From Actinomycetes bacterium (GTDB lineage: Bacteria > Actinomycetota > Acidimicrobiia > Acidimicrobiales > JAMCPL01): a stretch of 13,203 bases of DNA. Below are positions 7,135-13,203 of the stretch, piece by piece. The notes beneath the pieces are model-generated. The model saw only the letters and a program-made list of their open reading frames with translations, had not been told where the DNA came from and made no database searches. The position numbers were made by a program, and so were the translations under genes. Position 1 is the first letter of the stretch. Every line of letters begins with the position of its first letter. The DNA lies in NCBI GenBank assembly GCA_021846725.1, contig JAJZWK010000038.1, positions 1-13,203 of the forward strand, given 5' to 3'.

Positions 7135-8181
7135 TTATTGGCCAACATCCATGCTCATATTACCGCTTTCTTCCACCTCCGCTGTACTGGCATTATCGGC
7201 CGACTCCCTACCAGGCAACCCCCTATCAGGCAACCCCCTGTCACCCATTACCCTGTCACCCAACGCCCATACCAGTACTGCTGCTATGGCCGGAAGTCGG
7301 TTTGCAGCCTGTAACCACACAGCACTGTATTTACCACATAGCACAGAGTTGGTAATTTCCTCTCCCCTATGTGCTGGCAAGCAGTGCATGACGATTGGAT
7401 CCTGCCCGGAAGCGGATACCAGCTCATCATTGACAGTAAAGCCTCTAAAGGCCTCCCTACGTATATCAGCCTCTGCTTCATCACCCATTGAAACCCAGGT
7501 GTCGGTGTAAATAACATCGCTACCTGCTACCGCCCGTAGCGGATCATTAAACACCTCGAGATCAGCGCCTAGACTGTTTATCAAGCTAATATCGTTTTCA
7601 GAGGGCATATATGTATCTGGACATGCACACCGCAACAACATACCCTTCATGGCACAGACCTCCATAAGAGAACGAAATACATTGTTTGGATCACCTATAT
7701 AGGTGATTATCTTTCCTTCTGGATCACCCAGTTCAGCTTGAATAGTCAATATGTCCGCTATGGCCTGACTCGGATGAGCAAGATCAGATAGAAGATTGAT
7801 CACAGGAATAGTAGCGGCCCATTCATACAACTCTTGTTGCGATTCTATAGCATTAACCATCGACCGAAGGGTCTCATGACGCATTACCCTTGCACATATC
7901 GCAGAATGATAGCTAGCGAGTACCCTGGCAACATCCTCAGGAGTCTCCCGTACCCCTATACCTACCTCTTCCGATTGAATATAAACAGGGTGCCCACCGA
8001 GTGCAGTAACTGCCAACTCGGTCGAATTACGAGTACGTAAAGACGGCTTCTCGAAGATCAAGGCAACACCTCTACCTTCAAGTAGACGCGGAAGTGACGA
8101 TACCGGCATGGATGCGATATCGATTATGTAATTGAGTTCCTCGCAGGACAGATCGCTAATATCCAGGAGGTTGTGAATCAC
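7135..8181 (-). CDS. argF: Ornithine carbamoyltransferase
   Basis: Forms citrulline from ornithine and carbamoyl phosphate. The carbamoyl-phosphate site reads FEKPSLRTRNSTELA (43-57), with SLRTR instead of the common STRTR. HPSQAIADI (136-144) replaces the usual HPCQ, and GDPNN (163-167) replaces GDGNN; these variants keep the charged residues. DTWVSMGDE (227-235) and the ornithine-binding HCLPAHRG (266-273) identify the substrate as ornithine rather than aspartate. The normal fold ends near residue 308. The last 40 residues are an added hydrophilic tail built partly of pentapeptide repeats (see the repeat at 7208-7267). The GTG start overlaps the argD stop (GTGA) and follows a strong GAGGAGG (8195-8189) by seven bases. 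Confidence 0.95.
   Translation of the reverse strand: MIHNLLDISDLSCEELNYIIDIASMPVSSLPRLLEGRGVALIFEKPSLRTRNSTELAVTALGGHPVYIQSEEVGIGVRETPEDVARVLASYHSAICARVMRHETLRSMVNAIESQQELYEWAATIPVINLLSDLAHPSQAIADILTIQAELGDPEGKIITYIGDPNNVFRSLMEVCAMKGMLLRCACPDTYMPSENDISLINSLGADLEVFNDPLRAVAGSDVIYTDTWVSMGDEAEADIRREAFRGFTVNDELVSASGQDPIVMHCLPAHRGEEITNSVLCGKYSAVWLQAANRLPAIAAVLVWALGDRVMGDRGLPDRGLPGRESADNASTAEVEESGNMSMDVGQ
7208..7267. repeat. 15-bp tandem repeat, four units, in the 3' end of argF
   Basis: Four consecutive 15-base units: 7208-7222 and 7223-7237 (CTACCAGGCAACCCC and CTATCAGGCAACCCC, one mismatch), then the more diverged 7238-7252 and 7253-7267 (CTGTCACCCATTACC and CTGTCACCCAACGCC). On the minus strand they encode, in frame, GDR-VMGDR-GLPDR-GLPGR at about residues 308-325, after the end of the conserved enzyme domain. 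Confidence 0.85.
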
Positions 8182-9404
8182 CTTGATACCTCCTCTATGG
8201 AGGAGACAAGAATATCAAGAGCACTCTCCAACTCCTCATCTGTTATGATCAGCGGAGGAGCAATTCTGATCACCTGGGGGCGAGGAGCATTTACCAAAAG
8301 CCCGTTTTCCAGTGCCTTTCTGGCAACATCAAGCGACCTGTCACAATCTAGAACAATACCGCGTAATGCACCTCTGCCGCTTAAACTCGAAATTGCGCCG
8401 CCAGTACGCAAACGCTTGTCGATCAAGTCGCCTATTTGCACAGCTCGAGACGGTGCATCCATCTCTTCCATCACCTTCAGCGTTGCAATTGCAGCAGCAC
8501 ATGCGAGAGGTTGACCTCCAAAGGTACTACCATGGTCACCCGGTCGAAATGCCGAAGCAATTTCAGCTCTTGCCCAACATGCACCTATAGGCATTCCATT
8601 ACCCAATGCTTTAGCTACCGTAACGATATCAGGGAGGATATTCTCGTACTGAAAGGCGAACCATCTACCGGTCTTGGCAAGTCCAGTCTGTACCTCGTCC
8701 ACGACAAGCAGCGTTCCATAGCGATCGCAGAGGCCTCTCGCTGCTGAAAGATACCCGAGATCGGGATCAATCACTCCATTCTCACCCTGGATTGGCTCTA
8801 CTATGAACGCAGATACGTCTCCCATACTCAACCTGTCTTCGAGAGAAGATATATCATTATATGGTATATGGCTAAATCCACCTGGTAATGGCTTGTAATC
8901 CTGGCTATCTATGGATTTACCGGATGCAGCCCATGTTGCCAACGTACGTCCGTGGAATGAGCCCTCTGTTGCCAATATGGTACCAGGAGAATCTCCCTTA
9001 CCGGTATTCTCCAATGCCGCCAAGGATTTCCATTTACGTGCCAATTTAATAGCGCATTCATTGGCCTCTGCACCCGAATTGCACAGAAAGACCTTACCTC
9101 TGGCACTTGAATGACCCTCTGCCGTATCTGGCTGGTCGTGACCTGATCGCACCAGCGTATCAATCCGATCGGCCAATTTTTCTCCAAGTTCATTGCCGTA
9201 CACATTGGATACATGACAGAGTCTATGCGCCTGTTCTGATATTGCATCAGCAACGGACTGGTGAGCATGACCAAGAGAAGTAACTGCAATACCTGAGAAC
9301 ATGTCCAAATAGCTTTTGCCACTTGTGTCCCATAAGTATACACCGTTGCCCTTGGAGAATACAACAGGCATACGTGCATATGTATTCATCAATAACGACT
9401 CCAT
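8178..9404 (-). CDS. argD: Acetylornithine aminotransferase
   Basis: Pyridoxal-phosphate enzyme converting N-acetylglutamate semialdehyde and glutamate to N-acetylornithine and 2-oxoglutarate. From the ATG at 9404 the protein has 408 residues. Class III aminotransferase motifs: FLCNSGAEANECAIKLA, SFHGRT, AFIVEPIQGENG, VVDEVQTGLAKTGRW with the cofactor-contacting Asp, VAKALGNGMPIG with the Schiff-base Lys at about 265, and GSTFGGQPLA. Two short polar inserts flank the NSGAEA segment (HDQPDTAEGHSSARG before it, ENTGKGDSPG after it). GTG 9410 is in frame, but GAGAGG (9418-9413) is only a few bases from it and sits eight bases from ATG 9404, so I prefer the ATG. The argB stop is 12 bp upstream, and the 3' end overlaps argF by four bases. 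Confidence 0.95.
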   Translation of the reverse strand: MESLLMNTYARMPVVFSKGNGVYLWDTSGKSYLDMFSGIAVTSLGHAHQSVADAISEQAHRLCHVSNVYGNELGEKLADRIDTLVRSGHDQPDTAEGHSSARGKVFLCNSGAEANECAIKLARKWKSLAALENTGKGDSPGTILATEGSFHGRTLATWAASGKSIDSQDYKPLPGGFSHIPYNDISSLEDRLSMGDVSAFIVEPIQGENGVIDPDLGYLSAARGLCDRYGTLLVVDEVQTGLAKTGRWFAFQYENILPDIVTVAKALGNGMPIGACWARAEIASAFRPGDHGSTFGGQPLACAAAIATLKVMEEMDAPSRAVQIGDLIDKRLRTGGAISSLSGRGALRGIVLDCDRSLDVARKALENGLLVNAPRPQVIRIAPPLIITDEELESALDILVSSIEEVSR

Positions 9405-9416
9405 CCTCACGTCCTC

Positions 9417-10565
9417 TCAATCATCCGACACTATCTCATCTTCTCGGTCATTGTCCGGAACTATCATCGTACCAATACCCATATCGGTAAAGAACTCCAA
9501 CAGCATCACATGTGGGATACGACCATCGAGAAGGTGTGCATAGCGCACACCCTTTGCGACCGAATCCAGGCAGGCCTCCACCTTTGGGATCATTCCTCCC
9601 GTGACTATATGAGAATCCAAGAGTCGGTGGAGTTCACTGTACTTGATAAAATGAGTAGTAGTCGATGAATCATCAGCATCCAACCTAATCCCCTCTACGT
9701 CTGTCAGGAACACCAATTTCTCAGCGTGCATCGCCACAGCAATTGCACCGGCTACGGTATCAGCGTTTATATTGTACGCTTGTCCAGAAAGGTCAGCACC
9801 TATAGTAGATACTACAGGGACAAGCCCATCATCGACCAATTTCATCAATATGGTCGGGTCTACGACTTTTACATCCCCTACAAACCCAAGTTCGCTGGAA
9901 CGATGAGATGCAGTAATAAGCCTTGCATCCTCCCCGGAAAGCCCGACCGCTATCGATCCATGAACATTGAGTGCCGAAACGATCTCTCTATTGACCTTGC
10001 CCACCAGAACCATCCTCGCTATCTCGAGGGTTTCAGCATCGGTAACCCTTCTGCCAGACTTGAATACCGGTTCTTTGCCAAACTTCGACATGTACATATC
10101 TATCTGTGGGCCTCCACCATGAACGATAACCGGCATCATGCCGATAGAACGCATTAGGATAATATCCTGTGCAAAGGAGGATAGGTGGTCTCCCCCACTA
10201 GACAGTATTTTCTCCGGCAGTCCCCCGCTAGGCAGTCCCCCACCATTAGGCAATTCCCCACTAGGCAATGTTTCACTACCGGATGTAACAACAGAGTCGG
10301 ATGGCGCAGCAGAGTTCGATACAGCAGTATCTGATCCAGGCATTGCATTTCCGCCATACTTTATTACCACTACCTTTCCTCTGAACTTACGGATATACGG
10401 AAGTGCCTCGATCAACACATCTACCTTGGCCAACAACTCAGGTGGATAAACAGGTGAACTCATGTTTGGCGAACCACTCGCTCTCGAATGACTTGCTCCA
10501 GAATCGCTTGTCTCAGGAGCTTCTGTCACCTGGAGGTTATTACCCGTAAGATTATTACCAGTCAC
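9417..10565 (-). CDS. argB: Acetylglutamate kinase with repeat-rich insertion
   Basis: Phosphorylates N-acetylglutamate, the usual control point of arginine synthesis. The amino-acid kinase motifs are present: VVVIKYGGNAM (65-75), VIVHGGGPQI (146-155), GRRVTDAET, INADTVAGAIA, FLTDVEG, GGMIPKVEAC and FTDMGIGTMIV. The segment preceding the core (PELLAKVDVLIEALPYI) matches the N-terminal helix found in arginine-inhibited hexameric kinases, so feedback inhibition is likely but inferred. The protein is 382 residues against about 300 for the family. The excess is a 34-residue low-complexity N-terminus that starts with a doubled TGNNL, and about 45 Gly/Ser/Pro-rich residues between KYGGNAM and FAQDI (131), where only about eight are usual. 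The GTG start overlaps argJ (GTGA) with AGGA seven bases upstream. ATG 10463 is an alternative start. Confidence 0.93.
   Translation of the reverse strand: MTGNNLTGNNLQVTEAPETSDSGASHSRASGSPNMSSPVYPPELLAKVDVLIEALPYIRKFRGKVVVIKYGGNAMPGSDTAVSNSAAPSDSVVTSGSETLPSGELPNGGGLPSGGLPEKILSSGGDHLSSFAQDIILMRSIGMMPVIVHGGGPQIDMYMSKFGKEPVFKSGRRVTDAETLEIARMVLVGKVNREIVSALNVHGSIAVGLSGEDARLITASHRSSELGFVGDVKVVDPTILMKLVDDGLVPVVSTIGADLSGQAYNINADTVAGAIAVAMHAEKLVFLTDVEGIRLDADDSSTTTHFIKYSELHRLLDSHIVTGGMIPKVEACLDSVAKGVRYAHLLDGRIPHVMLLEFFTDMGIGTMIVPDNDREDEIVSDD
10201..10278. repeat. Degenerate 15-bp tandem repeat inside argB
   Basis: Consecutive units in plus-strand order: 10201-10215 (diverged), 10216-10230 GGCAGTCCCCCGCTA, 10231-10248 (18 bases, one extra codon), 10249-10263 GGCAATTCCCCACTA and 10264-10278 GGCAATGTTTCACTA. 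On the minus strand they encode LPSG/ELPNG/GLPSG/GLPEK-type pentapeptides at about residues 97-122 of ArgB, within the insertion between KYGGNAM and FAQDI. Confidence 0.8.
10533..10562. repeat. Two 15-bp tandem units at the argB 5' end
   Basis: 10533-10547 (GAGGTTATTACCCGT) and 10548-10562 (AAGATTATTACCAGT) match at 12 of 15 bases. They encode the doubled TGNNL directly after the GTG start of argB. Confidence 0.75.
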
Positions 10566-11821
10566 GATGTAGTCCTATTCTCGTCTATGTACCCATAACT
10601 CAAGTCTGTCGTAATAATTTGATATTTACCGTCCCCAAGACCCAGACTGCATTTTATTTCGATTGACCTGTTGTGCATGTATCTCTCAAGTGCACTACGG
10701 TCATAGTCGACAGCTACTCCATCTCTACAGACCAATATGTCGCCGTAGGCTATTGATAATCTATCAATATCAAAATCAGCTCCAGAACTGCCAAGCTCAC
10801 TGGCAACCCTCCCCCAATAAGGGTCCTCTCCATACAACGAACATTGAACAAGCTGCGATTCTGCAACCTTACGGGCAGCTCTTGCCGCATCTGAACCACT
10901 TGAAGCACCCTCTACAGAAATCAGGACTGTCTTGGTCGACCCCTCGGCATCGTCTGCCATCTGCATAGCAAGGGACATACACGCTTCACTCACGCTGGGA
11001 TACAACGTATCAGAAGAGACAGAGCCAGCCCTTCCATTGGCAAGTAATACGACCGTATCATTCGTAGATGTACAGCCATCTACAGAGATACGATTAAAGG
11101 TATCATTTACCGCAGCACGGAGAACATCCTGTAGGCTATCTGGGTCACAACCTGCATCAGTGCACAACACTGCCAACATGGTAGCCATATTCGGAGCTAG
11201 CATAGCTGCACCCTTTGCCATCCCACCTATAGAATATCTGCCGCCATCCACATAGACTTCTTTTTGTGCTTTGTCGGTGGTCATTATTGCTCTTGCCGCT
11301 AACTCACCATGCTCCCTGCTACTTCCCAGTCCGTCTACCAACGAATCAACACGATCTCGTACATCGTCTATAGGAAACGGTATGCCTATGAGCCCCGTCT
11401 GGCATATCAGTACATCATGAGAAGTTATAGTATCAGATGCATAATTGTTGCCAATCCTCCTGGCAACCAAGCTACACAACTCTTCGGCATCGGATATCCC
11501 TTTGGCTCCCGTAGCTGCGTTGGCGTTACCTGAAGTAAGTAGTACTGCGCTTGCATACCCGTTTGTTTCCCTCAAGTGAACTGTACTTACCTGTACGGGA
11601 GCTGCAGCAGCCTTATTGGCTGTAAAAGTTGCAGCACAGGGCACTACCTGTCCTCCCTCGTTGACCACCAAAGCCATGTCCAACTTACCGTCACCCTTTA
11701 TGCCACCAGCTATCGAAGATGCGAGGAACCCAGCAGGCGCGGTAACCCCCATGGGAGTTCCCATCGATACAACCTCCTCCCGACGACTAAAGCTGATAGA
11801 TTGTGCTTGCCACTTGATCAT
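10562..11821 (-). CDS. argJ: Bifunctional ornithine acetyltransferase / N-acetylglutamate synthase
   Basis: Transfers acetyl from N-acetylornithine to glutamate, releasing ornithine and regenerating N-acetylglutamate. Many family members also use acetyl-CoA, and the absence of argA or argE from the cluster fits this cyclic pathway. The precursor self-cleaves before a nucleophilic Thr: the motif APNMATMLA (209-217) places cleavage between Ala213 and Thr214, giving alpha and beta chains. Other family motifs are TSGNANAATG (96-105), KAQKEV before the KGAAM segment, and VDGCTSTNDTV in the beta chain. The length of 419 residues is slightly above usual, because about 20 residues precede the 'GVTAPAGF' start of the domain. 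The start overlaps argC by four bases, and the stop overlaps argB in the same way. Confidence 0.96.
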   Translation of the reverse strand: MIKWQAQSISFSRREEVVSMGTPMGVTAPAGFLASSIAGGIKGDGKLDMALVVNEGGQVVPCAATFTANKAAAAPVQVSTVHLRETNGYASAVLLTSGNANAATGAKGISDAEELCSLVARRIGNNYASDTITSHDVLICQTGLIGIPFPIDDVRDRVDSLVDGLGSSREHGELAARAIMTTDKAQKEVYVDGGRYSIGGMAKGAAMLAPNMATMLAVLCTDAGCDPDSLQDVLRAAVNDTFNRISVDGCTSTNDTVVLLANGRAGSVSSDTLYPSVSEACMSLAMQMADDAEGSTKTVLISVEGASSGSDAARAARKVAESQLVQCSLYGEDPYWGRVASELGSSGADFDIDRLSIAYGDILVCRDGVAVDYDRSALERYMHNRSIEIKCSLGLGDGKYQIITTDLSYGYIDENRTTS

Positions 11822-12843
11822 GGGAAGATCCCCGCCTTAGGCAACCCTTTATCCTCTGCAATACCAAAGGCAATGTTGGCACACTGTATTGCCTGCCCGG
11901 ATGCCCCCTTCACAAGGTTGTCTATTGCACACATCGAGACCAGTCTTCCGGTACGGGGGTCCACTCTGGCACTAAGATGGGCGCTGTTTGAACCCAATAC
12001 AGATTTGGTATGCGGAAAGCCATCTACAACTGATATGAATGGACTGCCTATATAAAAATCCTTTAGCAGTTGAATTGCCGATTCTGAATCCATGTCTTGG
12101 ACCATATCGGCATAGCATGTCGCCAGTATCCCTCGAGACATGGGAACCAGATGGGGAGTAAAAGTAATTGTCGCTTCCAGTACCTGATCTATCTCGGGAG
12201 TATGCCGATGAGCCGGTAATCCGTATGCGGTGAAGTCTTCATCAGCTCTCGCAAAATGAGTGGTGTCGTTTGCCCCACTGCCAGCTCCTGATACACCACT
12301 GGCAGCATCCACTATTATGCTCTTCTTGTCCAAAAATCCCTCTTCAATAAAGGGATAGAGCGCCAGTATAGAAGCTGTCGGGTAGCAACCAGGTGCCGCA
12401 ATAAGCTTTGCTGTCTTGAGTGATGCCCGATAGAGTTCGGGTAACCCATATACGAACCGATCCAGCAGATACGAGGCAATATGAGCCTTATCGTACCACA
12501 CCTCATAATCAGATGGCTTCTTTAGCCTGAAATCAGCAGACAGATCTACGATCACACCATGCCAGGTATCCGAAGAAACCAACTCACTCACCAGTTCCTG
12601 CGACTGTCCATGAGGCAATGCCAGGAACAGACAATCCAAACCACTGAGCTTATCAAGCTCAATAGGCTCGTATCGCAACCCAGGATAGATCAGAGCAAGC
12701 GATGGATATACGCTCCCTACCCTATCACCAGCATGGCTATGAGCCTGTATCACCTCAAGATTGAATATGGGATGCCCAGAGAGAAGACGCATGAGCTCTA
12801 CCCCCGTATAGCCGGAAGCGCCTACTATACCTGCACTAATCAT
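11818..12843 (-). CDS. argC: N-acetyl-gamma-glutamyl-phosphate reductase
   Basis: NADPH-dependent reduction of N-acetylglutamyl phosphate to the semialdehyde. From ATG 12843 it is 341 residues, the family norm. The Rossmann motif GIVGASGYTGVELMRLL starts at residue 5, followed by DLSADFR (100-106), YGLPEL (132-137), the catalytic Cys153 in AAPGCYPT, DAASGVSGAG (179-188) and HRHTPEI (212-218). An upstream in-frame TTG at 12972 would add 43 residues including a Thr/Arg low-complexity run; I reject it because the extension is unlike the family and the core starts right after ATG 12843. No strong Shine-Dalgarno sequence precedes either start. It is the first gene of the arg operon, 190 bases or so downstream of the predicted transcription start. 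Confidence 0.93.
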   Translation of the reverse strand: MISAGIVGASGYTGVELMRLLSGHPIFNLEVIQAHSHAGDRVGSVYPSLALIYPGLRYEPIELDKLSGLDCLFLALPHGQSQELVSELVSSDTWHGVIVDLSADFRLKKPSDYEVWYDKAHIASYLLDRFVYGLPELYRASLKTAKLIAAPGCYPTASILALYPFIEEGFLDKKSIIVDAASGVSGAGSGANDTTHFARADEDFTAYGLPAHRHTPEIDQVLEATITFTPHLVPMSRGILATCYADMVQDMDSESAIQLLKDFYIGSPFISVVDGFPHTKSVLGSNSAHLSARVDPRTGRLVSMCAIDNLVKGASGQAIQCANIAFGIAEDKGLPKAGIFP

Positions 12844-13034
12844 TGTCTGATATCCAAGATGTCGCTTCCTGGCATCCGTACTCGTTGTTCTCATTGTTGT
12901 TGTTCTCGTCCTTGTAAATACGACACCTGAATACTTGGAGGCATCTCCGAGTATCCCCACCACGCTCCGCAATCAATCCGCCCAAAGACCTTCCACCCTG
13001 GTTGCACCAGAGTCGCAAATCAACACTTTCTATC
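12844..13034 (-). other. argC leader region
   Basis: Between the predicted transcription start and the argC ATG. It contains a short GTT/CTC-rich repeat tract (12881-12910, plus strand), an in-frame TTG extension of argC, and a second open frame (start codon at 13036 or 13051, stop at 12838-12836) that ends across the argC start. I see no clear attenuator or terminator hairpin, and no RNA gene. Confidence 0.4.
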
Positions 13035-13052
13035 ATAGCATAATTATACATT
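13035..13052 (-). promoter_or_regulatory. Candidate ARG box 2 (ArgR operator half)
   Basis: The minus strand reads AATGTATAATTATGCTAT. Against the general ARG-box pattern TNTGNATWWWWATNCANA it has three mismatches. It lies two bases from a better box and together they form the tandem pair bound by ArgR hexamers in other bacteria. Confidence 0.6.
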
Positions 13053-13071
13053 ATTATACATATTAATGCAA
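13043..13071 (-). promoter_or_regulatory. Predicted argC operon promoter
   Basis: On the minus strand a perfect TATAAT (13048-13043) lies 17 bases after TTGCAT (13071-13066), a weak -35 (three of six). A second TATAAT (13058-13053) lies ten bases further upstream. Start of transcription would be near 13036. The promoter is completely covered by the two ARG boxes, so ArgR binding should block polymerase. Confidence 0.55.
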
Positions 13072-13072
13072 A
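13055..13072 (-). promoter_or_regulatory. Candidate ARG box 1 (ArgR operator half)
   Basis: The minus strand reads TTTGCATTAATATGTATA, differing from the ARG-box pattern TNTGNATWWWWATNCANA at one defined position. It is separated by two bases from the second box, close to the 2-3 bp spacing known for tandem ArgR operators. Confidence 0.7.
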
Positions 13073-13086
13073 TCAGCATCAGACTT

Positions 13087-13203
13087 TCACTGTATCCAAT
13101 TTCCATGCATTCCCTCAATTTTCCGCATGAGTGTAATATCATTAAGACTATGAAAGCAATTCAGATCACTCAGGGTATCATCAGTTAAGTGAAGCCGAGT
13201 ACG
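13087..13203 (-). CDS. pheT: Phenylalanyl-tRNA synthetase beta subunit, C-terminal fragment
   Basis: A frame enters from the right edge and stays open for 38 codons to TGA at 13089-13087. It starts RTRLHLTDDTLSDLN and ends with RKIEGMHGNWIQ. This fits the end of the PheT anticodon-binding (FDX-ACB-type) domain, where an 'R-x-R/Q-F/L-x-x-x-D-x-TLTD' strand is followed by a helix and a terminal 'HGAxLR'. pheST directly upstream of argC is a known actinobacterial arrangement, which supports the call. Only this fragment is inside the window. The assignment rests on a short, diverged stretch, so it is probable rather than certain. Confidence 0.6.
   Translation of the reverse strand, partial: RTRLHLTDDTLSDLNCFHSLNDITLMRKIEGMHGNWIQ

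Noticed and set aside
12881..12910. CRISPR-like or transposon-end repeat upstream of argC
   Set aside because: The GTT/CTC tract is a simple short tandem repeat without spacers, inverted ends or target duplication.
12844..12972. N-terminal 43-residue extension of ArgC from TTG 12972
   Set aside because: The family domain starts directly after ATG 12843; the extension is low-complexity Thr/Arg from a short repeat tract and has no clear ribosome site.
13151..13186. Tiny plus-strand frame starting MKAIQITQ at the right edge
   Set aside because: Stops after 11 codons, has no ribosome site, and is antisense to the probable pheT end.

Overview
The window carries two convergent blocks. The + strand (349-3303) holds three overlapping cobalamin (vitamin B12) corrin-ring genes: cbiL/cobI, cbiF/cobM and cbiD. 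The - strand (3377-12843) holds a complete arginine biosynthesis operon in the order argC-argJ-argB-argD-argF-argR-argG-argH, followed without a break by an AAG-type 3-methyladenine DNA glycosylase gene. The order argCJBDFRGH, with pheT upstream (its last codons enter from the right edge, 13087-13203) and the glycosylase downstream of argH, is the layout known from Actinomycetota. Base composition is roughly balanced rather than GC-rich and ATA isoleucine codons are common, so a lower-GC actinobacterial lineage (an Acidimicrobiia-like organism is my guess) fits better than Streptomyces or Mycobacterium. This assignment is inference from synteny and protein motifs.

Layout. 1-174: an unresolved left edge with competing short open frames, one with a Walker A-like motif. 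175-348: upstream region of the cob genes, with a possible stem and a -10-like box but no recognisable B12 riboswitch. 349-3303: cbiL-cbiF-cbiD, each pair overlapping by 14-16 bp. 3304-3376: convergent junction containing a strong stem-loop and part of an imperfect 37-bp direct repeat that covers both gene ends. 3377-12843: the arg operon plus glycosylase. 12844-13086: argC leader, with a promoter overlapped by two tandem ArgR operator boxes. 13087-13203: C-terminus of pheT.

How the genes work together. ArgJ makes N-acetylglutamate and recycles acetyl from acetylornithine. ArgB, ArgC and ArgD turn N-acetylglutamate into N-acetylornithine. ArgF, ArgG and ArgH convert the ornithine released by ArgJ to arginine. 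ArgR senses arginine and should repress its own operon at the 13035-13072 operator. The three cob genes are S-adenosylmethionine-dependent ring C-methylation enzymes; the presence of CbiD points to the cobalt-early (anaerobic-type) route.

No new defence or mobile system is visible. The most unusual signals are degenerate 15-bp tandem repeats read in frame within arg genes: a roughly 45-residue insertion inside the ArgB kinase domain, a repeat-built C-terminal tail on ArgF, and a doubled pentapeptide at the ArgB N-terminus. Others are the duplicated convergent junction between cbiD and the glycosylase gene, and the compact operator/leader of argC.
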